Part shown: piece after piece, positions 6,252 to 13,768 of the stretch
Layout of the letters: every line of letters starts with the position of its first letter
Numbering within the stretch: position 1 is the stretch's first letter
Origin: an uncultured Fretibacterium sp.
Lineage (GTDB): Bacteria > Synergistota > Synergistia > Synergistales > Aminobacteriaceae
DNA length: 16,253 bases
Direction: 5' to 3'
Assembly (NCBI RefSeq): GCF_938030725.1
Contig: NZ_CALHIQ010000049.1
Location: 1-16,253, forward strand
Notes under the pieces: generated by a model
What the model was told of the DNA's origin: nothing
The model's input: the letters and a program-made list of their open reading frames with translations, nothing else
The model's database searches: none
Made by a program: the position numbers and the translations under genes

Positions 6252-9200
6252 ATGGGTCGGGTTCACAGGCTTTACGTTGAGAAGAAGCCGCCGTTTGCGC
6301 GGGAGGCGGAGGCGCTCTGCGCGGAGTTTCGCGGCGTCCTGGGCGTCGCGGGGCTGGAGCGGGTGCGCGTCCTGAATCGCTACGATGTGGAAGGGCTGGA
6401 GGCGGAGGCGCTTTCCGCGTGCGTCGGCGCGGTGTTCGCGGATCCTTGCACGGACGACGTGCTGGAGGCCCTGCCGGAGGCGCCCCACGTCTTGGCGGTG
6501 GAGTACCTGCCGGGGCAGTACGACCAGCGGGCCGACGCGGCGGAGCAGTGCATCGAGCTCCTGCTGGGGTGCAGGCGGCCCACGGTGCGCACGGCCCGCG
6601 CCTACCTGCTCTGGGGCAGCCTGAGCGACGCGGACATTGCGGCGGTGAGGAAGCACCTCATCAACCCGGTGGAGAGCCGCGAAGCGCAGCTGGCGGAGTA
6701 CGACGCCCTGGAGGCCCTCTGCCCCGCGCCCCCCGACGTGCCGGTGTTGACGGGATTTCGAGAGATGGACGAGGCGGCCGTGAGGGCCCTGATCGAGTCC
6801 CATGGCCTCGCCATGAGCGCGGCGGACCTGGCCTGCTGCGCGGCGCACTTCAGGGAGGAGGGGCGGGACCCGACGCTGACGGAGCTCAAGGTACTGGACA
6901 CCTACTGGTCGGACCACTGCCGCCACTCGACCTTCCTGACGTCGCTGGACTCCGTCGAGTTCGAGGACGAGCGCATCCGGGAGGCCTACGGCCGCTACCT
7001 GAGGCTGCGGGAGGAGACGGGGCGGAGTGACCGGCCCGTCACGCTGATGGACATGGCGACGATCGGCGCGCGGGCGCTCAAGGGGCGGGGAAAACTGACG
7101 GACCTGTCGGAGTCCGCGGAGGTCAACGCCTGCACGGTCCACATCCAGGTGAACGGCGAGCCATGGCTCCTGCTGTTCAAGAACGAGACCCACAACCACC
7201 CCACGGAGATCGAGCCCTTTGGAGGGGCGGCCACCTGCGTGGGCGGCGCGATCCGCGACCCGCTGTCCGGCCGCGGGTACGTGTATCAGTCCATGCGCGT
7301 GACGGGCGCGGGGGACCCCCGCCGTCCCGTCGCCGAGACGATGCCGGGCAAGCTGCCCCAGCGCACGATCGTCACCGCGGCGGCGGCGGGCTACAGCTCC
7401 TACGGCAACCAGATCGGAATCCCCGCGGGGATCGTGGACGAGATTTACCACGAGGGCTACGTGGCCAAGCGCATGGAGATCGGCGCGGTGATCGCCGCGG
7501 TCCCCGAAGCCAACGTGAGGCGAGAGGAGCCCCGGCCGGGGGACGTCGTCTTCCTGCTGGGAGGCTGCACGGGGCGCGACGGGTGCGGCGGGGCCTCCGG
7601 GTCCTCCAGGGCCCACACGGCCCGGTCCCTCGAGACCTGCGGTGCGGAGGTGCAGAAGGGCAACGCGCCGGAGGAGCGCAGGCTGCAGCGGCTGTTCCGA
7701 AATCCGGACTTCACGCGCATGATAAAGCGCTGCAACGACTTCGGCGCGGGAGGCGTGTCCGTGGCCGTAGGGGAGCTGGCGGACGGGCTGGACATCGACC
7801 TGGACGCCGTCCCGTTGAAGTACGCGGGCCTGGACGGCACGGAGATCGCCATCAGCGAGTCCCAGGAGCGCATGGCGGTCGTGGTGGACGCGGAAGACGC
7901 GGCGCGGGTTCGAGAGCTGGCGGAGGCGGAGGACGTGCGGGCCGCCGTGGTGGCCCAGGTCACGGCGGATGGGCGGGTGACGATGCGCTGGCGCGGAAAG
8001 CGCATCCTGGACCTGCCCCGCAGCTTCATCCGAAGCAATGGCGCGGAGCGCCATGCGGAGGTGCTCTGCGCCTCCCCCAGGCCCTGCGCCCCGGAGGTGC
8101 CGGACGACTTCGTCCGCGGGATGCGGGCCGTGGCGGCGGACCTCAACGTCTGTTCCCGACGCGGGCTCTGCGAGCGGTTCGACTCCTCCGTGGGGGCCAA
8201 CTCCGTGCTGTCCCCCTTCGGCGGCCGGCGTCAGCGGACCCCCGCCCAGGCAATGGTGGCGAAGATCCCCCTGACGGGCGGCCACAACGACACGAGCGCC
8301 TGCTCCGCCATGGCCTGGGGGTTCGACCCCTTCCTGTCCTCGGCCTCGCCCTACGACGGCGCCTACATGGCGGTGGTGGAGTCCCTGTGCCGCCTGGCCG
8401 CGGTGGGCGTCCCCCTGGAGTCCTGTCACCTGAGCCTTCAGGAGTACTTTGGCCGTCCGGGCGCGGACCCTCGGCGGTGGGGGGTGCCCACCGCGGCGCT
8501 CCTGGGCGCCCTGGACGCCCAGATGGACTTTGGCGTCGCCGCCATTGGGGGCAAGGACTCCATGAGCGGCTCCTTCGAGGGGCTGGACGTCCCGCCGACG
8601 CTCGTTTCCTTCGCCCAGGGCATGACCGACGTTTCCCGCGTCCTGTCGCCGGAGTTCAAGCGCGCAGGGTCCCGCGTCGTGTGGCTGCGCCCGAGGCGGC
8701 GGGGCCTGCTGCCTGAACCAAAGTCCCTGCTGGCCCTCCTGGCGCGCGTTCAAGACCTGCGCGTCAGGGGCGAGGCGCTGGCCGTGGGGACGCCCGCCTT
8801 CGGCGGACTGGCGGCCCTCGTCCTGAGGATGGCCATGGGCAACGGGTTCGGCTTCGCGTTCGACGACGACCTCACCCTGGCGGAGCTCTTCGGCCCCGCA
8901 CGCGGGTCCTTCGTGGTGGAGTTGGCGGAGGGCGTTTTGGACCTGGAGAGCGCGGAGTTCGACTGCATCGCGCTGGGCCGGGTGCTGGAGGCGCGCCGGG
9001 CGACCCTGGGCGGCGAGGCCGTGGACATGGAGGAGCTGGAGGGTATCTACGAGGGCGTCCTGGAGGACGTCTTCCCCGTGAGGTGCGACGCGGGGGAGCT
9101 GGTTTCGCTGCCCGACGCATGGCCGGCTCCGGCGGAACGGGCCGTCCCCCGGCTGCCCCATGGCGTCGCTCGCCCGCGGTTCCTCATCCTCGTGTTTCCG

Positions 9201-9980
9201 GGGACGAACTGCGAGTATGAGTCCGCGCGCGCCGTGGAGCGGGCCGGAGGAGAGGCGGAGGTCCTGGTGGTCCGGACGCTGACGCCGGAGGCCATGAAGG
9301 AGTCCGTGGACCGGTTCGCCGCGCGGCTGGGCGCGTCGCAGGCGCTCTTCCTGCCCGGCGGGTTCTCCAACGGCGATGAGCCCGACGGGTCCGGGAAATT
9401 CATCGCCATCTTCCTGAGGAGCCCGGCGGCCCGGTCCGCGGTGGAGGGGCTCCTGGAGGTGCGGGGCGGCCTGATTTTGGGGGTGTGCAACGGCTTTCAG
9501 GCGCTGGTGCGCACGGGGCTCCTGCCCTTCGGCCGCATCGTGGACCCGGATGAGCTGGGGGAGGGCTCGGCCGTGCTGACCTTCAACGCCATCGGCCGCC
9601 ACCAGTCGAAGATCGTCCGCTCCCGCGTCCTCTCGAACCGCTCTCCGTGGCTGAGCCGCACGCGGGTGGGCGACGTGTTCGCCATGCCCGTCTCCCACGG
9701 CGAAGGGCGCTTCGTCTGCGGGGTGGCCCTGCTGCGCCGCCTGGCGGAGGCTGGGCAGGTCGCGACGCAGTATGTCGACCTGCAGGGGAGCCCCACGATG
9801 GACGTCCAGTACAACCCGAACGGCTCCCTGGCCGCCGTCGAGGGCCTGCTCTCGCCGGACGGGCGCATCTTCGGCCGCATGGGACACGCGGAACGGGTGG
9901 GGGATGGCCTCTACCAGAACGCGGGGCGCACGGGGGGCACGATGATGTTCGAGTCGGCCATGGACTTCCTGCTGGGCTAG
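6252..9980 (+). CDS. purL: Phosphoribosylformylglycinamidine synthase, single-chain
   Basis: 1242 residues. It converts FGAR, ATP and glutamine to FGAM. It is the long clostridial/Bacteroides-like form with all parts in one chain. A PurS-like N-terminal region (about 1-150) opens with VEKKPPFAREAEAL and RVLNRYDVEGL. Next is a linker with DTYWSDHCRHSTF (216-228). The first PurM-like synthetase half has NETHNHPTEIEPFGG (311-325), and the second half has GGKDSMSG (766-773). The C-terminal class I glutamine amidotransferase (from about 974) has LVFPGTNCEYE, LPGGFSNGD, nucleophile Cys1079 in GVCNG, and the His1149 and Glu1151 pair in SHGEGRF. No separate PurS or PurQ is therefore needed. GGGAGG (6238-6243) lies 8 bases before the ATG. 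Confidence 0.97.
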   Translation: MGRVHRLYVEKKPPFAREAEALCAEFRGVLGVAGLERVRVLNRYDVEGLEAEALSACVGAVFADPCTDDVLEALPEAPHVLAVEYLPGQYDQRADAAEQCIELLLGCRRPTVRTARAYLLWGSLSDADIAAVRKHLINPVESREAQLAEYDALEALCPAPPDVPVLTGFREMDEAAVRALIESHGLAMSAADLACCAAHFREEGRDPTLTELKVLDTYWSDHCRHSTFLTSLDSVEFEDERIREAYGRYLRLREETGRSDRPVTLMDMATIGARALKGRGKLTDLSESAEVNACTVHIQVNGEPWLLLFKNETHNHPTEIEPFGGAATCVGGAIRDPLSGRGYVYQSMRVTGAGDPRRPVAETMPGKLPQRTIVTAAAAGYSSYGNQIGIPAGIVDEIYHEGYVAKRMEIGAVIAAVPEANVRREEPRPGDVVFLLGGCTGRDGCGGASGSSRAHTARSLETCGAEVQKGNAPEERRLQRLFRNPDFTRMIKRCNDFGAGGVSVAVGELADGLDIDLDAVPLKYAGLDGTEIAISESQERMAVVVDAEDAARVRELAEAEDVRAAVVAQVTADGRVTMRWRGKRILDLPRSFIRSNGAERHAEVLCASPRPCAPEVPDDFVRGMRAVAADLNVCSRRGLCERFDSSVGANSVLSPFGGRRQRTPAQAMVAKIPLTGGHNDTSACSAMAWGFDPFLSSASPYDGAYMAVVESLCRLAAVGVPLESCHLSLQEYFGRPGADPRRWGVPTAALLGALDAQMDFGVAAIGGKDSMSGSFEGLDVPPTLVSFAQGMTDVSRVLSPEFKRAGSRVVWLRPRRRGLLPEPKSLLALLARVQDLRVRGEALAVGTPAFGGLAALVLRMAMGNGFGFAFDDDLTLAELFGPARGSFVVELAEGVLDLESAEFDCIALGRVLEARRATLGGEAVDMEELEGIYEGVLEDVFPVRCDAGELVSLPDAWPAPAERAVPRLPHGVARPRFLILVFPGTNCEYESARAVERAGGEAEVLVVRTLTPEAMKESVDRFAARLGASQALFLPGGFSNGDEPDGSGKFIAIFLRSPAARSAVEGLLEVRGGLILGVCNGFQALVRTGLLPFGRIVDPDELGEGSAVLTFNAIGRHQSKIVRSRVLSNRSPWLSRTRVGDVFAMPVSHGEGRFVCGVALLRRLAEAGQVATQYVDLQGSPTMDVQYNPNGSLAAVEGLLSPDGRIFGRMGHAERVGDGLYQNAGRTGGTMMFESAMDFLLG

Positions 9981-10005
9981 CGCGGGGGAACCCCGAAATT
10001 TCCCC

Positions 10006-10033
10006 TGCACAAACCGCGCAGATGCTCTATACT
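10006..10033 (+). promoter_or_regulatory. Candidate internal promoter upstream of purC
   Basis: TGCACA (10006-10011), 16 bases, then TATACT (10028-10033) match four of six -35 and five of six -10 positions. Transcription would begin near 10040, right before the terminator-like hairpin. It could give purC, purF and the downstream genes a transcript independent of purE. It is judged by eye only. Confidence 0.45.
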
Positions 10034-10047
10034 TCTCTTTGTTTCCT

Positions 10048-10080
10048 GAGGCTCCTGCCGCCTGCGGGAGCCTTTTGATT
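10048..10080 (+). terminator. Rho-independent terminator or attenuator between purL and purC
   Basis: GGCTCCTGC (10050-10058), a 5-base loop, then GCGGGAGCC (10064-10072) form a 9-bp stem with one G-U pair. TTTTGATTTT follows directly. An extra A-T pair at the base strengthens it. It sits in a 122-base gap and would separate purE-purL from purC-purF, or act as a leaky attenuator. Confidence 0.75.
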
Positions 10081-10102
10081 TTGAGGCCGGGAGGTCAATG
10101 CG

Positions 10103-10807
10103 ATGGAAAAGCGTGAACAGCTTTATGAGGGCAAGGCAAAGAAGGTCTTCGCGACGGACGATCCGAAGCGCTACGTCGTCGAGTACAAGGACGACGCCAC
10201 GGCGTTCAACGGCGAGAAGCGCGGCACCATTGTCGGCAAGGGCGTCGTCAACAACCGGATGAGCAACATCCTGTTCCGGATGCTCGAGGCGAACGGCGTG
10301 CCCACGCACTTCGTGGAGGAGCTGAGCGACCGGGAAACGCTGGTGCGGGCCGTGGAGATCGTGCCCCTTGAGGTCATCGTCCGCAACGTGGCTGCAGGTT
10401 CCTTCTCCAAGCGCTACGGCGTGGAGGAGGGACGGGCGCTGAAGAACCCCACGCTGGAGTTCTCGCTGAAGGACGACAGCCTGGGAGACCCCCTGATCAA
10501 CGACTCCCACATCCTGGCGCTTGGGCTGGCCACGGAGGAGGAGCTCAGGACCATGCACGAGATGGCCTTCAGGATCAACGACCTCCTGAAGGACTACTTC
10601 CTCAAGATCGGCGTGAAGCTCATCGACTTCAAGATCGAGCTGGGCCGCTGCGACGGGCGGATCGTTCTGGCGGACGAGATCTCGCCGGACACCTGCCGTT
10701 TCTGGGACGCCAAGACGAACGAGAAGCTGGACAAGGACCGCTTCCGCCGCGACCTGGGGCACGTGGAGGACGCATATCAGGAGATGTTCAAGAGGGTGAC
10801 GCAGTAG
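10103..10807 (+). CDS. purC: SAICAR synthetase
   Basis: 234 residues, the usual bacterial PurC size. It couples CAIR with aspartate using ATP to give SAICAR. Motifs are the nucleotide-binding LYEGKAKKVF (7-16), DDATAFNGEK (30-39), PLEVIVRNVAAGSFSKRYG (88-106), LIDFKIELGR, and LADEISPDTCRFWD towards the C-terminus. It is complete with no unusual insertion. GGGAGG (10089-10094) lies 8 bases upstream of the ATG. An earlier ATG at 10098 is out of frame. It follows the terminator-like hairpin, so it may head a second transcript with purF, the HAD gene and thpR. Confidence 0.97.
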   Translation: MEKREQLYEGKAKKVFATDDPKRYVVEYKDDATAFNGEKRGTIVGKGVVNNRMSNILFRMLEANGVPTHFVEELSDRETLVRAVEIVPLEVIVRNVAAGSFSKRYGVEEGRALKNPTLEFSLKDDSLGDPLINDSHILALGLATEEELRTMHEMAFRINDLLKDYFLKIGVKLIDFKIELGRCDGRIVLADEISPDTCRFWDAKTNEKLDKDRFRRDLGHVEDAYQEMFKRVTQ

Positions 10808-10822
10808 GCGCAGGGGACGGCT

Positions 10823-10840
10823 GGGGGACGGACGTCCCCC
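10823..10840 (+). repeat. Strong hairpin in the purC-purF gap
   Basis: GGGGGAC (10823-10829), loop GGAC, then GTCCCCC (10834-10840) form a perfect 7-bp GC-rich stem. There is no following T tract, so termination is unlikely. It lies about 37 bases before the favoured purF ATG and could affect mRNA decay or purF translation. Confidence 0.45.
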
Positions 10841-10876
10841 GAAGCTCAAGCTTTGGACTGGAGCGCGGAGGCGGAG

Positions 10877-12322
10877 ATGGAATGGCATGAGGAGGACGCC
10901 CTGCACGAGGAGTGCGGCGTCATGGGGGTTTATCGAGGGGAAAAGGACGCCGCGAGCCTTGTGTACTACGGGCTCTACGCCCTTCAGCACCGCGGTCAGG
11001 AGAGCGCCGGCATCGCTGCGAACCAGGGGGGCACCGTCATGCAGGTCAAGGGGCCTGGACTGGTGGGAGAGGTGTTCCGCGGGGAAACCCTGGCGGGCCT
11101 GAAGGGCAACATCGCCGTGGGCCACGTGCGCTACCCGACGGCCGGGGGGGCGGACCCCCGCAGCGCCCAGCCCCTGGTGGCCCGCTGCGGGATGGGGGAC
11201 ATCGCCCTGGCGCACAACGGCAACCTGGTGAACGCGGACAGCATTCAGGAGATGCTGACGGACGCGGGCGTGATCTTCCAGACGACGACGGACAGCGAGT
11301 CCATCCTCAACCTGATCTGCCAGCACGGAAACAAGCGCGGCGTGGAGGCGGGCATCCGCACTGCGATGAGCCTGATCAAGGGAGCCTACGTCCTGGTCAT
11401 CACGCTGGGGGACCAGCTGATCGGCGTGCGCGACCCCTACGGCCTGCACCCGCTGTGCCTGGGCAGGCTTGCGGACGGCTGGGCGCTGGCCTCCGAGAGC
11501 TGCGCGCTGGAAGCCATCGACGCGGAGTTCGTCCGCGACGTGGAGCCGGGCGAGGTCGTATTCATCAACCAGGAAGGGGTGCGCAGCCTGCCCCCGTCGC
11601 AGTGGTGTCGCAAGAGCCTCTGCGTGTTCGAGCTCATCTACTTCGCACGGCCCGACAGCGTGCTGGACGGCATCAGCGTCTACGATTTCCGCCGCCGATG
11701 CGGGCGACTTCTGGCGCACCAGCGGAAGATCGAGGCGGACCTGGTGATGGCGGTGCCGGACTCCGGCATCCCGGCGGCCATCGGGTACGCCGAGGCGTCC
11801 GGCATCAACTATGGCGAGGGGCTGATCAAGAACAAGTACATCGGGCGCACCTTCATCCAGCCGACCCAGGAGATGCGGGAAACTGCCGTCCACATCAAGC
11901 TGTCGCCCATCCGCAGCAACATCGAGGGCAAGCGCCTGATCGTGGTGGACGACTCCATCGTGCGGGGGACGACCAGCCGCCGCATCGTGCGCCTGCTGCG
12001 GGCGGGCGGGGCCAGAGAGGTCCACCTGGTCATCTCCTCTCCCCCCGTGTGCTACTCCTGCTACTTCGGCATCGACACGCCCTACAGGGAGAAGTTGATC
12101 GCCGTGCAGAAGACGCAGCAGGAGATCCTGGAGTACATCGGCGCCGACTCCCTGACCTACCTCAGCGACGCCTGCCTGTCGGAGGCCTGCGGGCACCAGG
12201 ACCTCTACTGTCGGGCCTGCTTCGACGGGAACTACCCCATGGAGGTCCCCGCCACCGCGCGGCCTGCGGGATTTTTCAAGGAGAGCGGGGCCGCGGGGTT
12301 TGCGGCGGACATGGAGTCGTAG
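10877..12322 (+). CDS. purF: Amidophosphoribosyltransferase, B. subtilis type with propeptide and likely Fe-S cluster
   Basis: It catalyses the first committed step, in which PRPP and glutamine give phosphoribosylamine. I chose ATG 10877 (481 residues). GGAGG lies 5 bases upstream, and it leaves a 12-residue propeptide before the nucleophile Cys13 in HEECGVMGVY, close to the 11 of B. subtilis PurF. An in-frame TTG at 10853 has no ribosome site. The glutaminase half has YALQHRGQESAGI, GHVRYPTAG and ALAHNGNLVN. The phosphoribosyltransferase half has GLIKNKYIGRTFIQP and the PRPP loop VVDDSIVRGTT (356-366). Cys249, Cys395, Cys445 and Cys448 sit near the positions of the B. subtilis 4Fe-4S ligands, which suggests an oxygen-sensitive cluster. 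Cluster binding is an inference. Confidence 0.95.
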   Translation: MEWHEEDALHEECGVMGVYRGEKDAASLVYYGLYALQHRGQESAGIAANQGGTVMQVKGPGLVGEVFRGETLAGLKGNIAVGHVRYPTAGGADPRSAQPLVARCGMGDIALAHNGNLVNADSIQEMLTDAGVIFQTTTDSESILNLICQHGNKRGVEAGIRTAMSLIKGAYVLVITLGDQLIGVRDPYGLHPLCLGRLADGWALASESCALEAIDAEFVRDVEPGEVVFINQEGVRSLPPSQWCRKSLCVFELIYFARPDSVLDGISVYDFRRRCGRLLAHQRKIEADLVMAVPDSGIPAAIGYAEASGINYGEGLIKNKYIGRTFIQPTQEMRETAVHIKLSPIRSNIEGKRLIVVDDSIVRGTTSRRIVRLLRAGGAREVHLVISSPPVCYSCYFGIDTPYREKLIAVQKTQQEILEYIGADSLTYLSDACLSEACGHQDLYCRACFDGNYPMEVPATARPAGFFKESGAAGFAADMES

Positions 12323-12385
12323 AGAGCGCCGGAGAACAGGACACTGCGTCCGCGGAGGCGGCGCGAAAGGACGAGGAGGAAGCTT

Positions 12386-13063
12386 ATGATGCTGAGCGCG
12401 GTTCTCTTTGACATGGACGGGCTGATGTTCGACACGGAGGCGCTGAACCTGAGGGCCTGGGAGGCGGCGGGAGAGCGACACGGGTACGCGATCACGCCGG
12501 AGGTCATGCACGAGCAGATCGGCTTGAGCCTGCCAAAGACGCGCAGCATGATGCAGGAGCGGTTCGGCCCGGCGTTCGATTTCGACCTGGTGCGGGGGGA
12601 CCGAATTCGCTGGACGGAGCGCTGGATCGAGGAGCATGGCCTGCCGGAGAAGCCCGGCCTCCGGCGGGTCCTGGCATGGCTCATCGAGAGGCGGGTCCCG
12701 CGGGCCATGGCGACCTCGAGCGACCGCGGGATCGTGGGGTTCTACCTGAAGCACACGGACGTTGGGGAGTGCTTCGACCGAATCCTCACGGGGGATCGCG
12801 TCGAGCGCGGCAAGCCCGCGCCGGACATCTTCCTGAAGGCCGCCCTGGAGCTGGGGGCGGAACCCGCAGGCTGCGTGGTCCTGGAGGACTCCTACAACGG
12901 AATCCGGGCCGCCCACGCTGCCGGAATGATGCCCGTGATGGTGCCGGACCTCCTGCCGCCGACGCCTGAGATCGCGGCCCTGGCCTATCGCGTGGTGGGG
13001 AGCCTGAACGACGTCATCCCCGTTTTGGAGGCGCTGGCCGATGACCGGAAGCCGGAGCGCTGA
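12386..13063 (+). CDS. HAD-superfamily phosphatase (beta-phosphoglucomutase-like subfamily)
   Basis: 225 residues, with a Rossmann-like HAD fold and a C1 helical cap. Motif I is FDMDGLMFDTE (8-18), with nucleophile Asp9 and acid Asp11. Motif II is ATSSD (109-113). Motif III is Lys143 in GKPAPDIF. Motif IV is VVLEDSYNGI (164-173), with the metal-binding Glu167 and Asp168. The cap lies at about 16-90. Subfamily members include sugar-phosphate phosphatases, nucleotide phosphatases and beta-phosphoglucomutase. The substrate cannot be read from sequence; linkage to purF makes a nucleotide-related substrate possible but unproven. GAGGAGGA (12373-12380) precedes two adjacent ATGs at 12386 and 12389, and the second has the better spacing. 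Its 3' end overlaps the next gene by 23 bases. Confidence 0.85.
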   Translation: MMLSAVLFDMDGLMFDTEALNLRAWEAAGERHGYAITPEVMHEQIGLSLPKTRSMMQERFGPAFDFDLVRGDRIRWTERWIEEHGLPEKPGLRRVLAWLIERRVPRAMATSSDRGIVGFYLKHTDVGECFDRILTGDRVERGKPAPDIFLKAALELGAEPAGCVVLEDSYNGIRAAHAAGMMPVMVPDLLPPTPEIAALAYRVVGSLNDVIPVLEALADDRKPER

Positions 13064-13616
13064 GGACCGGGACACGGCGTCCCTCATCCGCGCCTTCGTC
13101 GCGGTGACGGTCCCAGAAGGAGCGGCGCGGACGCTGGAGCTCCTCCTGACGCGCCTCGCGCCGCTGGGCCGGCTGAGGTGGGTGACGCGGGCCCAACTGC
13201 ACGTCACGCTGCGCTTTTTGGGGGAGCGGACGCCCGACGCGATCGAGAGGGTGAAGCGCGCGCTGGCGCCGATCGCCTTCTCGCCCTTTGAGGTGGAGCT
13301 CTCCCGCGCGGGCGCGTTCCCCAGCCTGGAGCGTCCCCGCACGCTCTGGCTCAGCGGCGCGCGGGGCGCGGCGGAGCTGACGGCCCTCGCCGCCCGCCTG
13401 GAGGACGCGCTGGCGGAGGCGGGCATCCCGCGGGAGCGGCGGCCCTTCGTCCCCCACCTGACGCTGGCCCGCTGCACCGGGGAGCCCCTGCCGCCGGCGC
13501 TCCTGAAAGCGCTGGAGAAGGTGCCTCCCGTTTTGTGGACCTGCTGCGGCATCGAGCTGATGCGAAGCCGCCTGACCCCCCGCGGGGCGATCTACAGCCC
13601 CATCCCCATCGAGTGA
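13041..13616 (+). CDS. thpR: RNA 2',3'-cyclic phosphodiesterase (LigT/ThpR family)
   Basis: 191 residues, typical for the 2H phosphoesterase family. The two diagnostic motifs are HVTL (54-57, with LRFLGE following) and HLTL (139-142, in FVPHLTLARC), which place both catalytic histidines in the active-site cleft. RAFVAVTVPE at 17-26 is the usual first strand (normally RLFIAI). Members hydrolyse 2',3'-cyclic phosphates on RNA ends, and some show 2'-5' RNA ligase activity in vitro. The ATG at 13041 overlaps the HAD gene by 23 bases. A start nearer RAFVAV would also be possible but has no better start codon nearby. It is the last gene of the plus-strand cluster; no functional link to purine synthesis is evident. 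Confidence 0.88.
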   Translation: MTGSRSAEDRDTASLIRAFVAVTVPEGAARTLELLLTRLAPLGRLRWVTRAQLHVTLRFLGERTPDAIERVKRALAPIAFSPFEVELSRAGAFPSLERPRTLWLSGARGAAELTALAARLEDALAEAGIPRERRPFVPHLTLARCTGEPLPPALLKALEKVPPVLWTCCGIELMRSRLTPRGAIYSPIPIE

Positions 13617-13621
13617 TCCGT

Positions 13622-13650
13622 GCCATAAAACGCCACGAACGCCATAAACG
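13622..13650. repeat. Short direct repeat downstream of thpR
   Basis: GCCATAAAACG and GCCATAAACG lie a few bases apart (starting at 13622 and 13641) in the convergent gap. They are imperfect by one A. No function is evident. Confidence 0.35.
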
Positions 13651-13661
13651 CTATGAAATGA

Positions 13662-13684
13662 GGGGGCCGCGTCCTGCGACCCCC
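13662..13684 (-). terminator. Terminator-like hairpin in the convergent gap, possibly bidirectional
   Basis: On the minus strand GGGGGTCGC, loop AGGAC, then GCGGCCCCC form a 9-bp stem with one U-G pair, followed by TCATTTCAT. On the plus strand the same arms have a C-A mismatch and a poor T tract. It lies about 45 bases after thpR and 85 bases after the minus-strand stop, so it probably serves the minus-strand gene best. Confidence 0.5.
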
Positions 13685-13768
13685 CGTTCGTCTAACTCGG
13701 ATAATCTGTGACGCCCTTGAGCTGCCTCGGCGGGCAGCGCGAGGACGGCGGTTTGCTCCTCCCCGCCC

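Noticed and set aside
9985..10005. GGGGAA/TTCCCC hairpin right after purL as a second terminator
   Set aside because: The stem is only 6 bp and is followed by TGCACAAA rather than a T tract. The better terminator is at 10048-10080.
6135..10010. Long minus-strand open frame opposite purL (over 1200 codons)
   Set aside because: It is an antisense shadow caused by high GC and few stop codons. Its translation is His/Arg/Gln-rich with no recognisable domain, while the plus strand encodes an intact PurL.
9977..13552. Long minus-strand open frame opposite purC, purF, the HAD gene and thpR
   Set aside because: It crosses four clear plus-strand genes and their intergenic gaps, and its sequence has the same shadow-type composition.
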